Assembly: GCA_028822065.1 (NCBI GenBank)
Contig: JAPKEL010000011.1
Coordinates: 1-48,159 of the forward strand
Source of the DNA: Woeseiaceae bacterium
Lineage (GTDB): Bacteria > Pseudomonadota > Gammaproteobacteria > Steroidobacterales > Woeseiaceae
Reading direction: 5' to 3'
Length of the DNA stretch: 48,159 bases
Shown: piece by piece, positions 36,770 through 46,557 of the stretch
Numbering within the stretch: position 1 is the first letter of the stretch
How the letters are laid out: the number at the start of each line of letters is the position of its first letter
The notes under the pieces: generated by a model
What the model was told of the DNA's origin: nothing
Database searches by the model: none
Seen by the model: only the letters and a program-made list of their open reading frames with translations
Program-made: the position numbers and the translations under genes

Positions 36770-36883
36770 TTAACCTTGCCTTTGTTTATGACGAGCGTCG
36801 GAACAAATCACACGAACAACACCTTTGCGTCGAATAATTTTACAATTCCTACACATTCTCTTTACTGATGCTCTAACTTTCAT
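36770..36883 (-). CDS. rpmJ: 50S ribosomal protein L36 (zinc-binding form)
   Basis: The 37-residue protein begins [14 protein letters not shown] and ends in [10 protein letters not shown]. Cys11, Cys14, Cys27 and His32 form the complete zinc site of the C+ type, so no zinc-independent variant is used here. It is shorter than most gene finders' cutoffs. It lies 36 nt after secY and 23 nt before rpsM, the usual secY-rpmJ-rpsM position. Confidence 0.95.
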   Translation of the reverse strand: MKVRASVKRMCRNCKIIRRKGVVRVICSDARHKQRQG

Positions 36884-36919
36884 GTTTTTACTCCAAATAT
36901 TTTTGCTACGTACACAAAA

Positions 36920-38266
36920 TTATCTACGATAATTCCTTAAATTCGCTTTTTGCATCATTCCATCATATTGATGACTCATTGCATGTGCTTGTAGCTGCGA
37001 CATAAAATCCATCGTTACAACTACTAGAATCAATAATGACGTTCCACCGAAATTAAAAGGGATGCTTGGATAAAACATACGGAAAATTTCCGGTAATAAA
37101 CAAACTGCAGCTACGTAAAGTGCACCCCAAAAAGTTAATCTTGTTAAAACTCGATCAATGTATTCAGCTGTCTGCATACCCGGTCTAATGCCTGGTACAA
37201 ATGCACCTGAGCGTTTCAAATTATCCGCGGTTTCTTTTGCATTAAAAACCAAAGCGGTATAAAAGAAACAAAAGAAAATAATCATTGCTGCATATAAAAG
37301 TACATAAATTGGCTGGCCGGGGCCTAAATTAGCACCCACGGTTAATAATGCCTCTTGAAATGCATTTGGATTTGATGATTGGCCAAAAAATTGAGCTATA
37401 GTTGCAGGAAACATTAAGATACTTGAAGCAAAAATAGGAGGAATTACTCCTGACATATTAATCTTAAATGGCAAGTGTGTATTTTGCCCTTGATACATCT
37501 TACGTCCTTGCTGTCTTCTGGCGTAATTCACCGCAATACGTCTTTGTGCTCTTTCCATGTAAACCACAAACAATATTGCAGCTACGAAAACTATAAGTAA
37601 TAATATTGCTGTAGCTGCAGCCATTTCACCATTTCTTACAAGTTCTGCAGTTCCTGCAACAGCGGCAGGTAATCCAGCAATTATCCCTGCTAAAATAATC
37701 ATTGAAATGCCATTACCAATTCCACGTTCAGTAATTTGCTCACCTAGCCACATTAAAAACATCGTTCCTGTAACAAGGGTAATACAAGCTGTTACAAGAA
37801 AAATCATACCTGGATTTACAACAACGCCTGGCTGACTTTGTAACCATGATGCAGCAGCAATGGATTGAAATAACGATAAAATAACTGTTCCGTAACGAGT
37901 GTATTGTGTGATTTTTCTTTTACCAGATTCACCATCTTTCCGGAGCTGCTGCATTGAAGGGACAATCATACTGGACATCTGCATTATAATAGATGCTGAT
38001 ATATAAGGCATAATACCTAGAGCAAAGATCCCAAATCTCGATAACGCCCCCCCAGAAAATAAGTTAAATAAAGCCAGCATATTCCCTGCTTGTTGATCGA
38101 AAAAAGAAGCAAGCGCTGCAGGATCGACTCCAGGTACTGGGATAAATGTTCCGGCACGGAAAATGATTAAGGCGCCAGCAAGAAAAGCAAAACGCTTTCT
38201 CAGCTCGCCTGAATTTCCTGCTGTATTTTCAGTATTCATTCCACTTAATTTAGGTTGCTTTGCCAT
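36920..38266 (-). CDS. secY: Preprotein translocase subunit SecY
   Basis: The protein-conducting channel of the inner membrane with about ten transmembrane helices. From the ATG at 38266 (AGGT 8 nt upstream) the protein has 448 residues. Visible marks include the plug and helix 2 region [21 protein letters not shown], helix 5 [10 protein letters not shown], and cytoplasmic loop C5 with [20 protein letters not shown], which contacts SecA and the ribosome. The upstream TTG at 38269 would add one residue. It follows rplO by 30 nt in the spc order. Confidence 0.98.
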   Translation of the reverse strand: MAKQPKLSGMNTENTAGNSGELRKRFAFLAGALIIFRAGTFIPVPGVDPAALASFFDQQAGNMLALFNLFSGGALSRFGIFALGIMPYISASIIMQMSSMIVPSMQQLRKDGESGKRKITQYTRYGTVILSLFQSIAAASWLQSQPGVVVNPGMIFLVTACITLVTGTMFLMWLGEQITERGIGNGISMIILAGIIAGLPAAVAGTAELVRNGEMAAATAILLLIVFVAAILFVVYMERAQRRIAVNYARRQQGRKMYQGQNTHLPFKINMSGVIPPIFASSILMFPATIAQFFGQSSNPNAFQEALLTVGANLGPGQPIYVLLYAAMIIFFCFFYTALVFNAKETADNLKRSGAFVPGIRPGMQTAEYIDRVLTRLTFWGALYVAAVCLLPEIFRMFYPSIPFNFGGTSLLILVVVTMDFMSQLQAHAMSHQYDGMMQKANLRNYRR

Positions 38267-38296
38267 CAATAATTACCTGATCTTATTCCTTGCTCA

Positions 38297-38731
38297 TTAC
38301 TCGTCAATAGTTCCGCCAGCAGCTTCAATGGCTTCTCGCGCACCTTTTGTTACAGCTAAACCTTTAATTTTAATCGCTTTTTCTAGCTTTCCTGATAATA
38401 TAATTTTTACTTTATTTGTTTTGTTTGGTATTAAATGTAATTTTTTTAGGACATCAATATCAATAACAGCATCTGATGGTATCGCTAATTCATGTAAACG
38501 TACTTCTGCCGAGTAAGCCGCCATTCTTGATGTGAAGCCGACTTTAGGTAGACGACGTTGCAAAGGCATTTGCCCACCTTCAAAACCAACTTTATGATAT
38601 CCACCTGATCTTGCATGCTGACCTTTTTGTCCACGACCACAGGTCTTTCCTTGACCAGCGGAATGACCTCGTCCAAGTCGCTTGGCGTTTTTCTTCGAAC
38701 CTTTAGCAGGAGTTAAACTATTAAGATGCAT
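38297..38731 (-). CDS. rplO: 50S ribosomal protein L15
   Basis: Late-assembly large-subunit protein. The 144 residues start MHLNSLTPAKGSKKNAKRLG and continue GRGHSAGQGKTCGRGQKGQH, the Gly- and basic-rich extension, then GGYHKVGFEGGQMPLQRRLPK; the end VTKGAREAIEAAGG is the globular part. It starts 1 nt after rpmD stops and precedes secY. Confidence 0.98.
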   Translation of the reverse strand: MHLNSLTPAKGSKKNAKRLGRGHSAGQGKTCGRGQKGQHARSGGYHKVGFEGGQMPLQRRLPKVGFTSRMAAYSAEVRLHELAIPSDAVIDIDVLKKLHLIPNKTNKVKIILSGKLEKAIKIKGLAVTKGAREAIEAAGGTIDE

Positions 38732-38732
38732 G

Positions 38733-38921
38733 TTAAGCTTCCTCCGTTGAAACTAAATAGGATATTTTATTTATCATGCCACGGTTTTCAGGGGTATCGA
38801 GAACGGTTACAGTCTGCCTGATTCTTCTTAAACCTAAGCCCAGAATACAAGCACGATGAGCTTTCAGTCTCCCATACTTACTTTTATTCAATGTCACTTT
38901 AATTTGTTTTTGTTTTGTCAT
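38733..38921 (-). CDS. rpmD: 50S ribosomal protein L30
   Basis: The 62-residue protein has [20 protein letters not shown] followed by [20 protein letters not shown], the family core. L30 is absent in some reduced lineages but is kept here. It lies 14 nt after rpsE and abuts rplO. Confidence 0.97.
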   Translation of the reverse strand: MTKQKQIKVTLNKSKYGRLKAHRACILGLGLRRIRQTVTVLDTPENRGMINKISYLVSTEEA

Positions 38922-38935
38922 TTTATTCTCTATTT

Positions 38936-39445
38936 CTATCCGGCAAGAATTTCTTTAATCTTCTTGCCACGTTTAGCTGCAATCTGACGAGGGGAATGAA
39001 TTGATTCTAATGCACTTATTGTTGCCCTTACGACATTAATAGAATTTCTCGAACCATAACTCTTTGCCAATACATTTCTAACTCCTGCACATTCAAAAAC
39101 TGCCCTCATCGCACCACCAGCAATAATTCCTGTTCCATCCGAAGCAGGTTGCATATAGACATAGGTTGCTCCGTGCCTACCTTTTTTTGCATATTGTAGT
39201 GTGTCGTTTGTCAGATTAACTTTTATCATTTTTTTACGGGCTGATTGCATGGCTTTTTGAATAGCTATTGGCACTTCACGGGCTTTACCATAACCAAATC
39301 CTACATTTCCATTACCATCACCAACAACTGTAAGCGCAGTAAAACCAAATTGTCTTCCGCCTTTAACAACTTTCGCCACTCGATTAACTGTGACTAATTT
39401 CTCCATTAAGTCATCTGCTTGGTGTGATTGGTCATTTCTTGCCAT
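38936..39445 (-). CDS. rpsE: 30S ribosomal protein S5
   Basis: Small-subunit protein involved in accuracy at the mRNA entry site. The 169 residues begin with [20 protein letters not shown] and [20 protein letters not shown], which is the N-terminal dsRNA-binding domain. [20 protein letters not shown] and the C-terminal helix region complete it. It follows rplR by 45 nt. Confidence 0.98.
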   Translation of the reverse strand: MARNDQSHQADDLMEKLVTVNRVAKVVKGGRQFGFTALTVVGDGNGNVGFGYGKAREVPIAIQKAMQSARKKMIKVNLTNDTLQYAKKGRHGATYVYMQPASDGTGIIAGGAMRAVFECAGVRNVLAKSYGSRNSINVVRATISALESIHSPRQIAAKRGKKIKEILAG

Positions 39446-39490
39446 TTACTTTTCCTATTTCTTTTATATATTTTACAAAATTATGTGTGA

Positions 39491-39850
39491 TTAAAATTTC
39501 AAACCTGCTTCTCTTGCGGCCTCAGCTAATGCACGTATACGTCCATGATACAGAAAGCCAGATCTATCGAATGCAACAGATTCGATTCCCGCTTTTTTTG
39601 CTTTTTCGGCTATTCTAGCTCCGACAAAAGCGGCGGCGGCTATGTTCCCAGTATTTTTTAATTCACTTTTACTTTCTTTTTCAAGGGTTGAAGCGCTAGC
39701 AATAATCATTTCACCATTAGGCGCAATAACTTGTGCATATATATGCCTAGGAGTTCGATGAACACTAAGTCGATTTACCGAGAGCTCTTTAATCTTTGCC
39801 CGGCTTTTTCGTGCCCTTCTTATTCTATTTTGTTTTTTATCGAGTTTCAT
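39491..39850 (-). CDS. rplR: 50S ribosomal protein L18
   Basis: Central protuberance protein that binds 5S rRNA. The 119 residues start with a basic arm ([20 protein letters not shown]), then [20 protein letters not shown] and the C-terminal [20 protein letters not shown]. It sits between rplF (23 nt upstream) and rpsE. Confidence 0.98.
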   Translation of the reverse strand: MKLDKKQNRIRRARKSRAKIKELSVNRLSVHRTPRHIYAQVIAPNGEMIIASASTLEKESKSELKNTGNIAAAAFVGARIAEKAKKAGIESVAFDRSGFLYHGRIRALAEAAREAGLKF

Positions 39851-39873
39851 ATCAATCTCATTCTTAGATTATA

Positions 39874-40407
39874 TTATTTCTTTTTAGCTTCTTTCATTAC
39901 TACATGCTCACCGGCATATCGAACGCCTTTACCTTTATATGGCTCGGGCTTTCTAAAATGTCGTATCTCAGCAGCAACTTGTCCCACTTTTTGTTTATCA
40001 ATACCCTTTATTAATATTTCTGTCTGACTTGGCGTTTCAATTGTTATCCCTTCTGGAACCTCATAAGCAACTGGATGAGAAAAACCTAAAGTCAGATTTA
40101 ATTTTTTTCCTTGGGATTGTGCACGATAACCAACGCCAACTAATTCTAATTTTTTTTCAAAGCCTTGTGATACGCCATGTACCATATTCGCCACTAATGC
40201 CCGAGTTGTACCTGACATAGCTATTGAAAACTTCGATCCGGAACGCGCAGAAAAAGATAAAATATTTTCATTTTCTTTAACTGTTACCTCTGGATTTACT
40301 TCCATTGATAAAGAACCCTTACTTCCTTTTAAAGTAAGAGTCAATCCAGAAAGATCACACTCAACATCTTTTGGTAAATCAACCGGTTCTTTTGCAATTC
40401 TAGACAT
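39874..40407 (-). CDS. rplF: 50S ribosomal protein L6
   Basis: Two-domain protein near the factor-binding site. The 177 residues show [20 protein letters not shown] and the signature [20 protein letters not shown] at the C-terminus, which is the second RNA-binding loop. It follows rpsH by 28 nt. Confidence 0.98.
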   Translation of the reverse strand: MSRIAKEPVDLPKDVECDLSGLTLTLKGSKGSLSMEVNPEVTVKENENILSFSARSGSKFSIAMSGTTRALVANMVHGVSQGFEKKLELVGVGYRAQSQGKKLNLTLGFSHPVAYEVPEGITIETPSQTEILIKGIDKQKVGQVAAEIRHFRKPEPYKGKGVRYAGEHVVMKEAKKK

Positions 40408-40435
40408 ATTATTTTCTCATTTAAAAGTATTTACA

Positions 40436-40831
40436 TTAAGAGACAATGCAAATCACTTCTCCACCAATTCCATTTTTTCTTGCTTGTCGATCGCTCATAA
40501 CACCAGCTGAAGTAGATATAATAGCTACACCAAGACCACCAAGAACTTTTGGCAACTCTTCTTTATTTCTATATATTCTTAAACCTGGTTTACTAGCACG
40601 CGCAATGTTCTCTATAACAGGTTTTCCCTCGAAATATTTAAGTTCAATATTAAGATTTTGAGAGACTTTATCATTTTCAATGTCATAATCAACTATATAC
40701 CCCTCATCCTTCAATACTTTAGCAATGTCTTTTTTAGCTGAAGACGAGGTCATATTTACGTGTGTTTTATTTGCGCTTTGTGCATTACGTATTCTAGTTA
40801 ACATGTCAGATATTGGGTCGTTCATACTCAT
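40436..40831 (-). CDS. rpsH: 30S ribosomal protein S8
   Basis: Primary 16S rRNA-binding protein; in E. coli it also represses the spc operon by binding mRNA near the rplE start. The 131 residues start [20 protein letters not shown] after two residues and end with the RNA-binding signature [21 protein letters not shown] hairpin that might be its mRNA target is at 41726-41758. It lies 13 nt after rpsN. Confidence 0.98.
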   Translation of the reverse strand: MSMNDPISDMLTRIRNAQSANKTHVNMTSSSAKKDIAKVLKDEGYIVDYDIENDKVSQNLNIELKYFEGKPVIENIARASKPGLRIYRNKEELPKVLGGLGVAIISTSAGVMSDRQARKNGIGGEVICIVS

Positions 40832-40844
40832 AATATTTTCCTCG

Positions 40845-41150
40845 CTACCAACTGGCTTTAGTTAAACCGGGTATTTCGCCTTTCATGGCAGACTCTCGAA
40901 GCTTATTTCTCCCCAGACCAAATTTTCTATAAACGCCGTGAGGTCTTCCAGTGATTGCACATCTATTTCTCATTCTGGAAGAACTTGAATCTCTAGGCAT
41001 AGCATTCAATTTCATCTGAGCTGCTTCTCTTTCAGCATCTGTTGAATTAATATTTCTAATAATTTTTTTCAAAGACAATCTTTTTTCAGCATGTTTTGCT
41101 ACTAGCCTTGTTCGCTTTGATTCTCTCTCTATCATTGATTTTTTAGCCAT
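40845..41150 (-). CDS. rpsN: 30S ribosomal protein S14 (zinc-independent form)
   Basis: Head protein of the 30S subunit. At 101 residues it is the long form without CxxC zinc knuckles; the core reads [20 protein letters not shown], with a single cysteine. The start is [20 protein letters not shown]. It follows rplE by 10 nt. Confidence 0.98.
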   Translation of the reverse strand: MAKKSMIERESKRTRLVAKHAEKRLSLKKIIRNINSTDAEREAAQMKLNAMPRDSSSSRMRNRCAITGRPHGVYRKFGLGRNKLRESAMKGEIPGLTKASW

Positions 41151-41160
41151 ATATTATCTC

Positions 41161-41700
41161 TTATTTCTTGAAAGGAAAATTAAATGCCTCTAAAAGGGCC
41201 TTTCCTTCTTCCGGATTTCTGGCAGTCGTCGATATAGTTATATCCATACCTCTAATTGCATCTATTTTATCGTAATTAATTTCTGGGAAAATAATTTGCT
41301 CAGAAACACCCATACTATAATTTCCTTGCTTGTCAAAAGATTTTGGGTTTAATCCTCGAAAGTCTCTTATCCTAGGAATTGCAATACTTACTAAACGATC
41401 TAAAAACTCATACATTTTTAATTTTCTAAGTGTTACCTTGCAGCCAATTGGATAACCATCTCGTATTTTAAAACCAGCTACAGATTTTTTTGCCAATGTT
41501 TTTATTGGCTTTTGCCCTGCAATTTGCTCCATATCTTTGAGCGCATTATCCAGTATTTTTTTATCTGCAACAGCTTCACCTACACCCATATTCAATGTAA
41601 TTTTAGTAACTTTTGGAATCTCCATAGGATTTTTAAGGCCTAAGATTTTTTGAATCTTTGGTTTTAAGTCCTCATTGTATTCTTTCAATAATCTTGCCAT
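41161..41700 (-). CDS. rplE: 50S ribosomal protein L5
   Basis: 5S rRNA-binding protein of the central protuberance. The 179 residues contain [34 protein letters not shown] and [21 protein letters not shown] 10 bp AU-rich hairpin lies in the 55 nt spacer between rplX and rplE, about where the S8 repressor site is in E. coli. Confidence 0.98.
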   Translation of the reverse strand: MARLLKEYNEDLKPKIQKILGLKNPMEIPKVTKITLNMGVGEAVADKKILDNALKDMEQIAGQKPIKTLAKKSVAGFKIRDGYPIGCKVTLRKLKMYEFLDRLVSIAIPRIRDFRGLNPKSFDKQGNYSMGVSEQIIFPEINYDKIDAIRGMDITISTTARNPEEGKALLEAFNFPFKK

Positions 41701-41725
41701 TTTATGTACCTAGTAATTAATAATT

Positions 41726-41758
41726 TAATCAAACTAATTTTCAATAGAAGTTTGATTA
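41726..41758 (-). promoter_or_regulatory. Hairpin between rplX and rplE, candidate S8 regulatory site
   Basis: TAATCAAACT and AGTTTGATTA form a perfect 10 bp stem around a 13 nt loop. Its 5' end includes the rplX stop codon and its 3' end is 25 nt before the rplE ATG. In E. coli the S8 protein binds the mRNA in this same interval to repress the spc operon. The 16S-like S8 core was not clearly recognised here, so the assignment rests on position only. Confidence 0.4.
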
Positions 41759-42073
41759 TAAATCAACAGCGGCTCCATTGGATCGAAAAACCCGTATCTT
41801 CTTCCCATCTTTATCCAATCCAAATCCAACGCGGTCTGGTTGACTTTTTTCAGGATTCCAAACCATCACATTTGAAATATTTATAGGCATAGTTTTGTCG
41901 ATTATCCCTCCCTCGACGCCTGCATTTGGATTGGCTTTAGTGTGTTTTTTTACCACATTAATACCCTCGACTAAGACTTTATGATTAGACAACACTTCAA
42001 GTACTGTCCCGCGCCGACCTTTATCTTTTCCGATAACTATCGATACCTCATCTCCGCGTTTAATTTTATTCAT
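41756..42073 (-). CDS. rplX: 50S ribosomal protein L24
   Basis: Assembly initiator of the large subunit with a KOW domain. The 105 residues start MNKIKRGDEVSIVIGKDKGR, with the KOW motif GKDKGRRGTVLEV, then GINVVKKHTKANPN. Its stop codon lies in the stem of the hairpin ahead of rplE. It follows rplN by 25 nt. Confidence 0.98.
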   Translation of the reverse strand: MNKIKRGDEVSIVIGKDKGRRGTVLEVLSNHKVLVEGINVVKKHTKANPNAGVEGGIIDKTMPINISNVMVWNPEKSQPDRVGFGLDKDGKKIRVFRSNGAAVDL

Positions 42074-42098
42074 TTTTATTTACCTATAATCCTGCTAA

Positions 42099-42467
42099 TC
42101 ACAATACTTCTGGCGCCAGAGAAATAATTTTCATGAATTGCTTTGTTCTTAATTCACGTGTCACCGGTCCAAATATACGAGTACCTATTGGCTCCTGCCT
42201 AGAGTCCAACAAAACCGCTGCATTTCCATCAAAACGTATAAGAGAGCCATCATTTCGACGTACGCCTTTTGCGGTCCTGACTACAACAGCTGTATAAATC
42301 TCACCTTTTTTTACCTTGCCTCTTGGAATAGCATCCTTGACACTCACTTTAATAACGTCACCAATAGCGGCATAACGACGCTTCGAGCCTCCCAATACTT
42401 TGATACACTGCACTCGTTTTGCGCCAGAATTATCTGCCACATCAAGAACTGTCTGCATTTGAATCAT
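42099..42467 (-). CDS. rplN: 50S ribosomal protein L14
   Basis: Interface protein and docking site of the silencing factor RsfS. The 122 residues from ATG 42467 start [20 protein letters not shown] and include [20 protein letters not shown] and [20 protein letters not shown]. The reading frame stays open for 38 codons upstream, overlapping rpsQ, but L14 starts at MIQ as in all relatives. Confidence 0.98.
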   Translation of the reverse strand: MIQMQTVLDVADNSGAKRVQCIKVLGGSKRRYAAIGDVIKVSVKDAIPRGKVKKGEIYTAVVVRTAKGVRRNDGSLIRFDGNAAVLLDSRQEPIGTRIFGPVTRELRTKQFMKIISLAPEVL

Positions 42468-42510
42468 GACTTTATTCCATATAAAGAGATTAAAAAATTC
42501 ATAAATATAA

Positions 42511-42786
42511 CTACTTTCTCTCGGTTTCAATAATATCAACCACAGTCCATGATTTATTCTTAGACATTGGCTTACATTCACTTATGGTTACTCGATCGCC
42601 TTCGTTGCATCTATTCTCATCATCATGAGCAAATAGCTTTGTCGTGCGACGAATATATTTACCATATATTGGGTGTTTGATCACCCTGTCTATAGCAACA
42701 GTAACCGTTTTATCCATTTTGTTACTCATCACTCGTCCAATTAATGGTTTTCGTGATCTTGCTTGTTGTTGTGTTTCATCAGTCAT
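42511..42786 (-). CDS. rpsQ: 30S ribosomal protein S17
   Basis: OB-fold 16S rRNA-binding protein. The 91 residues start with a short Gln/Arg-rich arm ([16 protein letters not shown]), then [20 protein letters not shown] and [20 protein letters not shown], the family signature. It follows rpmC by 11 nt. Confidence 0.98.
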   Translation of the reverse strand: MTDETQQQARSRKPLIGRVMSNKMDKTVTVAIDRVIKHPIYGKYIRRTTKLFAHDDENRCNEGDRVTISECKPMSKNKSWTVVDIIETERK

Positions 42787-42797
42787 GATTTATTACC

Positions 42798-42986
42798 TTA
42801 TTTCTTGATCTGATTAATAGCTGTTTTTATACGTGCAATACTTTTTCTCACGCGGCGATGCTCATGATTACGAGTCAATTGACCAGTCGCTTGTTGTATA
42901 CGAAGATTAAATTGTTCTCTTCTCAACTCAAGCAACTCTTTATTAAGGTCTTCTCTAGTTTCTAATTTTTTCTCGATATCACTCAT
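42798..42986 (-). CDS. rpmC: 50S ribosomal protein L29
   Basis: Exit-tunnel rim protein next to L23, part of the docking site for trigger factor and SRP. The 62-residue antiparallel helical protein contains [20 protein letters not shown] and [16 protein letters not shown]. It directly abuts the rplP stop codon with no spacer. Confidence 0.97.
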   Translation of the reverse strand: MSDIEKKLETREDLNKELLELRREQFNLRIQQATGQLTRNHEHRRVRKSIARIKTAINQIKK

Positions 42987-43400
42987 CTACATTGCCTGTC
43001 TTGTAACAAATGTGGTTGGAAACGGTAACTTTGCTGCTGCAAGCTTAAAAGCTTCTCTTGCAACTTCTTCTGTAACACCTTCCATTTCATAAAGCATCCG
43101 TCCGGGTTGAATCTGGCAAACCCAATACTCAACATTACCTTTACCTTTACCTTGCCTTACTTCTAGTGGTTTCTTCGTAATCGGTTTATCTGGAAATACA
43201 CGGATCCATATCTTACCACCACGTTTTATATATCGAGTCATGGCCCGCCTTGCAGCTTCGATTTGACGAGCAGTTAAACGCCCCCTTTCGGTAGCTTTTA
43301 GACCAAATTCACCGAACGAAACAGAACTACCTCGTAACGCTAAGCCACGATTACGTCCTTTCATCTGTTTTCTAAATTTTGTTCTTTTCGGTTGTAACAT
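42987..43400 (-). CDS. rplP: 50S ribosomal protein L16
   Basis: Late-assembling protein near the A site. The 137 residues start [20 protein letters not shown] and include [20 protein letters not shown] and [20 protein letters not shown]. The Arg in the loop before GKGKG is the usual hydroxylated position in E. coli. It follows rpsC by 14 nt. Confidence 0.98.
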   Translation of the reverse strand: MLQPKRTKFRKQMKGRNRGLALRGSSVSFGEFGLKATERGRLTARQIEAARRAMTRYIKRGGKIWIRVFPDKPITKKPLEVRQGKGKGNVEYWVCQIQPGRMLYEMEGVTEEVAREAFKLAAAKLPFPTTFVTRQAM

Positions 43401-43414
43401 ATCTAATTCATTCC

Positions 43415-44104
43415 TTACGAAAGATTTGACAACTCATCATTCGAATCTGTTTCAACAACTTTAGGCTTATCGTAAATCTCACCTTTGAAGATCCAAACTT
43501 TTACACCAATAATTCCATATGTTGTATGGGCTTCATAAACACCATAATCTATGTCTGCGCGAAGTGTATGCAAGGGAACTCGCCCCTCTCTATACCATTC
43601 TGAGCGAGCAATCTCAGCTCCATTAAGTCGACCACCTACTTTGACTTTGATTCCCTCAGCTCCTAAGCGCATTGTACTTGTCACAGCCCGTTTCATCGCT
43701 CTACGAAACATCACTCTTCTTTCAAGTTGCTGAGCAATACCTTCTGCCACAAGTTGAGCATCCAGCTCTGGTTTTCTAATTTCAGAGATATTTAGACGGA
43801 CATCATTTATATGCATATCCATCATTAATGCTAATTTAGCTCTTAACTTCTCAATATCTTCACCTTTCTTACCGATCACAATTCCTGGTCTTGCAGTCAT
43901 AATAGTAATATTTGCTTTTTTTGCTGGTCTTTCGATATTAATTTTACTTACAGAGGCGTCTTTGAGCTTATTTTTAATATAAACACGAACTTCATGGTCT
44001 TGCTTTATGTACTTAGGAAAAGTTTGAGTATCTGCATACCACTTTGATGACCAATCTTTTACGATGCCTAATCTAATACCAATTGGATGTACTTTCTGAC
44101 CCAT
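43415..44104 (-). CDS. rpsC: 30S ribosomal protein S3
   Basis: Forms the mRNA entry channel with S4 and S5. The 229 residues start [20 protein letters not shown] and have the KH domain signature [37 protein letters not shown] lies in the C-terminal domain. It follows rplV by 11 nt. Confidence 0.98.
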   Translation of the reverse strand: MGQKVHPIGIRLGIVKDWSSKWYADTQTFPKYIKQDHEVRVYIKNKLKDASVSKINIERPAKKANITIMTARPGIVIGKKGEDIEKLRAKLALMMDMHINDVRLNISEIRKPELDAQLVAEGIAQQLERRVMFRRAMKRAVTSTMRLGAEGIKVKVGGRLNGAEIARSEWYREGRVPLHTLRADIDYGVYEAHTTYGIIGVKVWIFKGEIYDKPKVVETDSNDELSNLS

Positions 44105-44115
44105 ATGAATTCTCT

Positions 44116-44448
44116 TTATTCGTCGCCTACGCGAATTGTAATATGACTGTTACGTTTTATTATTCTTTCTCCACGGCCTTTGGCGCGTGCCCTAGAACGA
44201 GTAAACCTTGGTGCTTCATTAACTTCAACAGTCGCCACTTTTAATTCATCTATATCAGCACCTAAATTATGCTCCGCATTCGCAATAGCCGAATCTAAAA
44301 CTTTTTTTACAATACCGGCACTCTTCTGTGGGGAAAAAGTAAGTATCTTGATCGCCTCATCAACACTTTTCCCACGAATAGCGTCTGCCATTAGCCTCAT
44401 TTTCTGAGGCGATATCCGTGCATATTTTAGAGTTGCTGCTACATTCAT
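44116..44448 (-). CDS. rplV: 50S ribosomal protein L22
   Basis: Tunnel-lining protein with a long hairpin; changes there give macrolide resistance in other bacteria. The 110 residues contain [20 protein letters not shown] and the hairpin region [20 protein letters not shown], which looks intact. It follows rpsS by 17 nt. Confidence 0.98.
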   Translation of the reverse strand: MNVAATLKYARISPQKMRLMADAIRGKSVDEAIKILTFSPQKSAGIVKKVLDSAIANAEHNLGADIDELKVATVEVNEAPRFTRSRARAKGRGERIIKRNSHITIRVGDE

Positions 44449-44465
44449 TTTTTTACCTTTGAAAA

Positions 44466-44735
44466 CTATGTTTTACGGTCCCCAGAGTGACCTCTAAATG
44501 TTCTAGTTACTGCAAATTCACCTAATTTATGACCAACCATATTTTCCGATATAAGAATTGGAACATGCTGCCTTCCATTATGAATAGCAATTGTAAGACC
44601 AACCATATCTGGGAGCACCATCGAACGCCGCGACCAAGTCTTGATTGGACGTCTTGAATTCGTTTTATTTGCTTCAGCGACTTTATTTGCTAAATGATTA
44701 TCAACAAAAGGACCTTTCCTAATTGAGCGTGGCAT
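44466..44735 (-). CDS. rpsS: 30S ribosomal protein S19
   Basis: Head protein near the A-site finger. The 89 residues start [20 protein letters not shown] and include [20 protein letters not shown] and [20 protein letters not shown]. It follows rplB by 47 nt. Confidence 0.98.
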   Translation of the reverse strand: MPRSIRKGPFVDNHLANKVAEANKTNSRRPIKTWSRRSMVLPDMVGLTIAIHNGRQHVPILISENMVGHKLGEFAVTRTFRGHSGDRKT

Positions 44736-44782
44736 CTAATCGTTCCTCTTATATAAAGCTTTATTTAATTTAGGCATAGTAT

Positions 44783-45616
44783 CTATTTTCTTTTTCGACT
44801 TCGATCTCGAATAATCATGTTATCCGTTCGTTTGTTAGAGCGCGTCTTGTAGCCTTTAGTTGGGGTTCCCCAAGGACTTACAGGATGTCTACCCCCTGAA
44901 GTTCTTCCTTCACCACCACCATGCGGATGATCGACTGGGTTCATTGCAACACCACGAACAGTTGGTCTAACTCCTCTCCAACGCATTGCACCAGCTTTAC
45001 CAATTTTTCTTAAATTATGTTCGCCATGGCCTATTTCACCAATCGTTGCCTTACAGTCAACATGAATTTTACGAGTTTCACCGGACCTGAGGCGAATAGA
45101 GACGTATGCTCCTTCTCTTGCAGCCACCTGAGCAGTGCCACCTGCAGAGCGAATAAGTTGACCACCTTTTCCAGGTTTCATTTCAATATTATGTACCAAA
45201 GTTCCAACCGGAATACTCTTTAATGTCAATGCATTACCCAGCTTGATAGGCGACTCATCTCCTGAGACTATCTTTGTACCTACTTCAATTCCTTTTGGTG
45301 CCAATATATACCTTCTCTCACCGTCCATATACTTGACTAAAGCTATATGCGAACTTCGATTAGGATCATACTCCAACCTTTCTATTTCCCCTGGAATTCC
45401 ATCCTTATCTCTCTTAAAATCAATTATTCGATATCGCTGCTTGTGGCCACCACCTTGGTGACGGACAGTTATTCTACCCGTATTATTTCTTCCACCATTT
45501 TTTGATTTTTTAGCCAATAATCCACTAAAAGGTTTGCCCTTGTGCAATCCAGCAGTTTTTACTGCTACCTGATGCCTTCTACCTGCTGAAGTTGGTTTAG
45601 ATTTATGTAATGACAT
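44783..45616 (-). CDS. rplB: 50S ribosomal protein L2
   Basis: Peptidyl-transferase-centre support protein. The 277 residues include [20 protein letters not shown] and the conserved [20 protein letters not shown], with the essential His next to the active site. The tail ends in RSRKRK. It follows rplW by 15 nt. Confidence 0.98.
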   Translation of the reverse strand: MSLHKSKPTSAGRRHQVAVKTAGLHKGKPFSGLLAKKSKNGGRNNTGRITVRHQGGGHKQRYRIIDFKRDKDGIPGEIERLEYDPNRSSHIALVKYMDGERRYILAPKGIEVGTKIVSGDESPIKLGNALTLKSIPVGTLVHNIEMKPGKGGQLIRSAGGTAQVAAREGAYVSIRLRSGETRKIHVDCKATIGEIGHGEHNLRKIGKAGAMRWRGVRPTVRGVAMNPVDHPHGGGEGRTSGGRHPVSPWGTPTKGYKTRSNKRTDNMIIRDRSRKRK

Positions 45617-45631
45617 ATTCTTTCCTCTGTC

Positions 45632-45949
45632 CTAACTATTCTCAGCACCAAGGAAATCTATTTGACTTCCCATAGCTAGAGTTACATAGGCTTTTTTCCA
45701 ATTTGATCTCTTCCCAACCATCTTTCCACGGCCTTTTGTTTTGCCTTTATAATTAATAGTCGTCACGTTCTCAACCTTAACTTCAAATAAATGTTCTACA
45801 GCCTGTTTTATTTCTTTCTTATTGGCATCGACACGCACCTTAAAAACAGTTTGATTTAGTTTTTCAGCAACCACGGTGGTTTTTTCGGATAAATGAGGTC
45901 CCACAATAATAGTTAATAATCTTTCTTGATGATTAGTTGAGTCGTTCAT
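45632..45949 (-). CDS. rplW: 50S ribosomal protein L23
   Basis: Tunnel-exit protein that docks trigger factor and SRP. The 105 residues show LLTIIVGPHLSEKTTVVAEK, NKKEIKQAVEHLFEVKVENV and the signature GRGKMVGKRSNWKKAYVTLA. Its first four bases overlap the rplD stop (ATGA), so translation is coupled. Confidence 0.98.
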   Translation of the reverse strand: MNDSTNHQERLLTIIVGPHLSEKTTVVAEKLNQTVFKVRVDANKKEIKQAVEHLFEVKVENVTTINYKGKTKGRGKMVGKRSNWKKAYVTLAMGSQIDFLGAENS

Positions 45950-46548
45950 GCAAAACGCTCCTCAATCAACTTTAATGCAGATACCGTTATTAGGATCTTT
46001 TCATGCTTCATTAGAATTACTGGAGTAATAGAACCAGCATTACAAATACCAACATTTTTAACATTTCTGGCTGACAAAAATAAATTTTCATCAAAAGCAT
46101 CACTTACCATAAGCACATCTGTTAAGTCATTTTTATTAAGTATTTTTAATAAATCTTTCGTTTTTGGCTGTTTAATATTTATTGAGTCAGTTACTACTAC
46201 TCGTTTTTGTCTAAATAATTCAGAAAGTATCGAACGCATTGCTGCTTGATACATTTTGCGATTTACTTTTTGGCTATGATCTTGAGGTTTTGCAGCGAAA
46301 GTCCTTCCCCCACCTACCCATATTGGACTTCTTATTGTCCCTGCTCTTGCTCTTCCTGTTCCTTTTTGTTTCCATGGCTTTGCACCACCACCAGAAGCTT
46401 GAGAACGATTTTTTTGAGCTTTTGTTCCCGCGCGACCACCAGATAGAACCGCATTTACTACCTGATGAACCAATGCCTCATTATAAGGTACGCCAAATGC
46501 ACTATCCGCTAGATCCAAATTTTTACTATCTTGAGTTTTAATTTTCAT
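45946..46548 (-). CDS. rplD: 50S ribosomal protein L4
   Basis: Tunnel protein and, in E. coli, the autogenous repressor of the S10 operon through the leader RNA. The 200 residues include ALVHQVVNAVLSGGRAGTKA, the tunnel loop GGAKPWKQKGTGRARAGTIR, and SALKLIEERFA at the end. The candidate RNA target is the structured region between rpsJ and rplC (47416-47660). It overlaps rplW by 4 bp and follows rplC by 9 nt. Confidence 0.98.
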   Translation of the reverse strand: MKIKTQDSKNLDLADSAFGVPYNEALVHQVVNAVLSGGRAGTKAQKNRSQASGGGAKPWKQKGTGRARAGTIRSPIWVGGGRTFAAKPQDHSQKVNRKMYQAAMRSILSELFRQKRVVVTDSINIKQPKTKDLLKILNKNDLTDVLMVSDAFDENLFLSARNVKNVGICNAGSITPVILMKHEKILITVSALKLIEERFA

Positions 46549-46557
46549 AAAGCTTGA

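Noticed and set aside
42468-42581. 38-codon upstream extension of rplN
   Set aside because: It overlaps the rpsQ end, is hydrophobic and unlike L14; the L14 start MIQMQT is universal.
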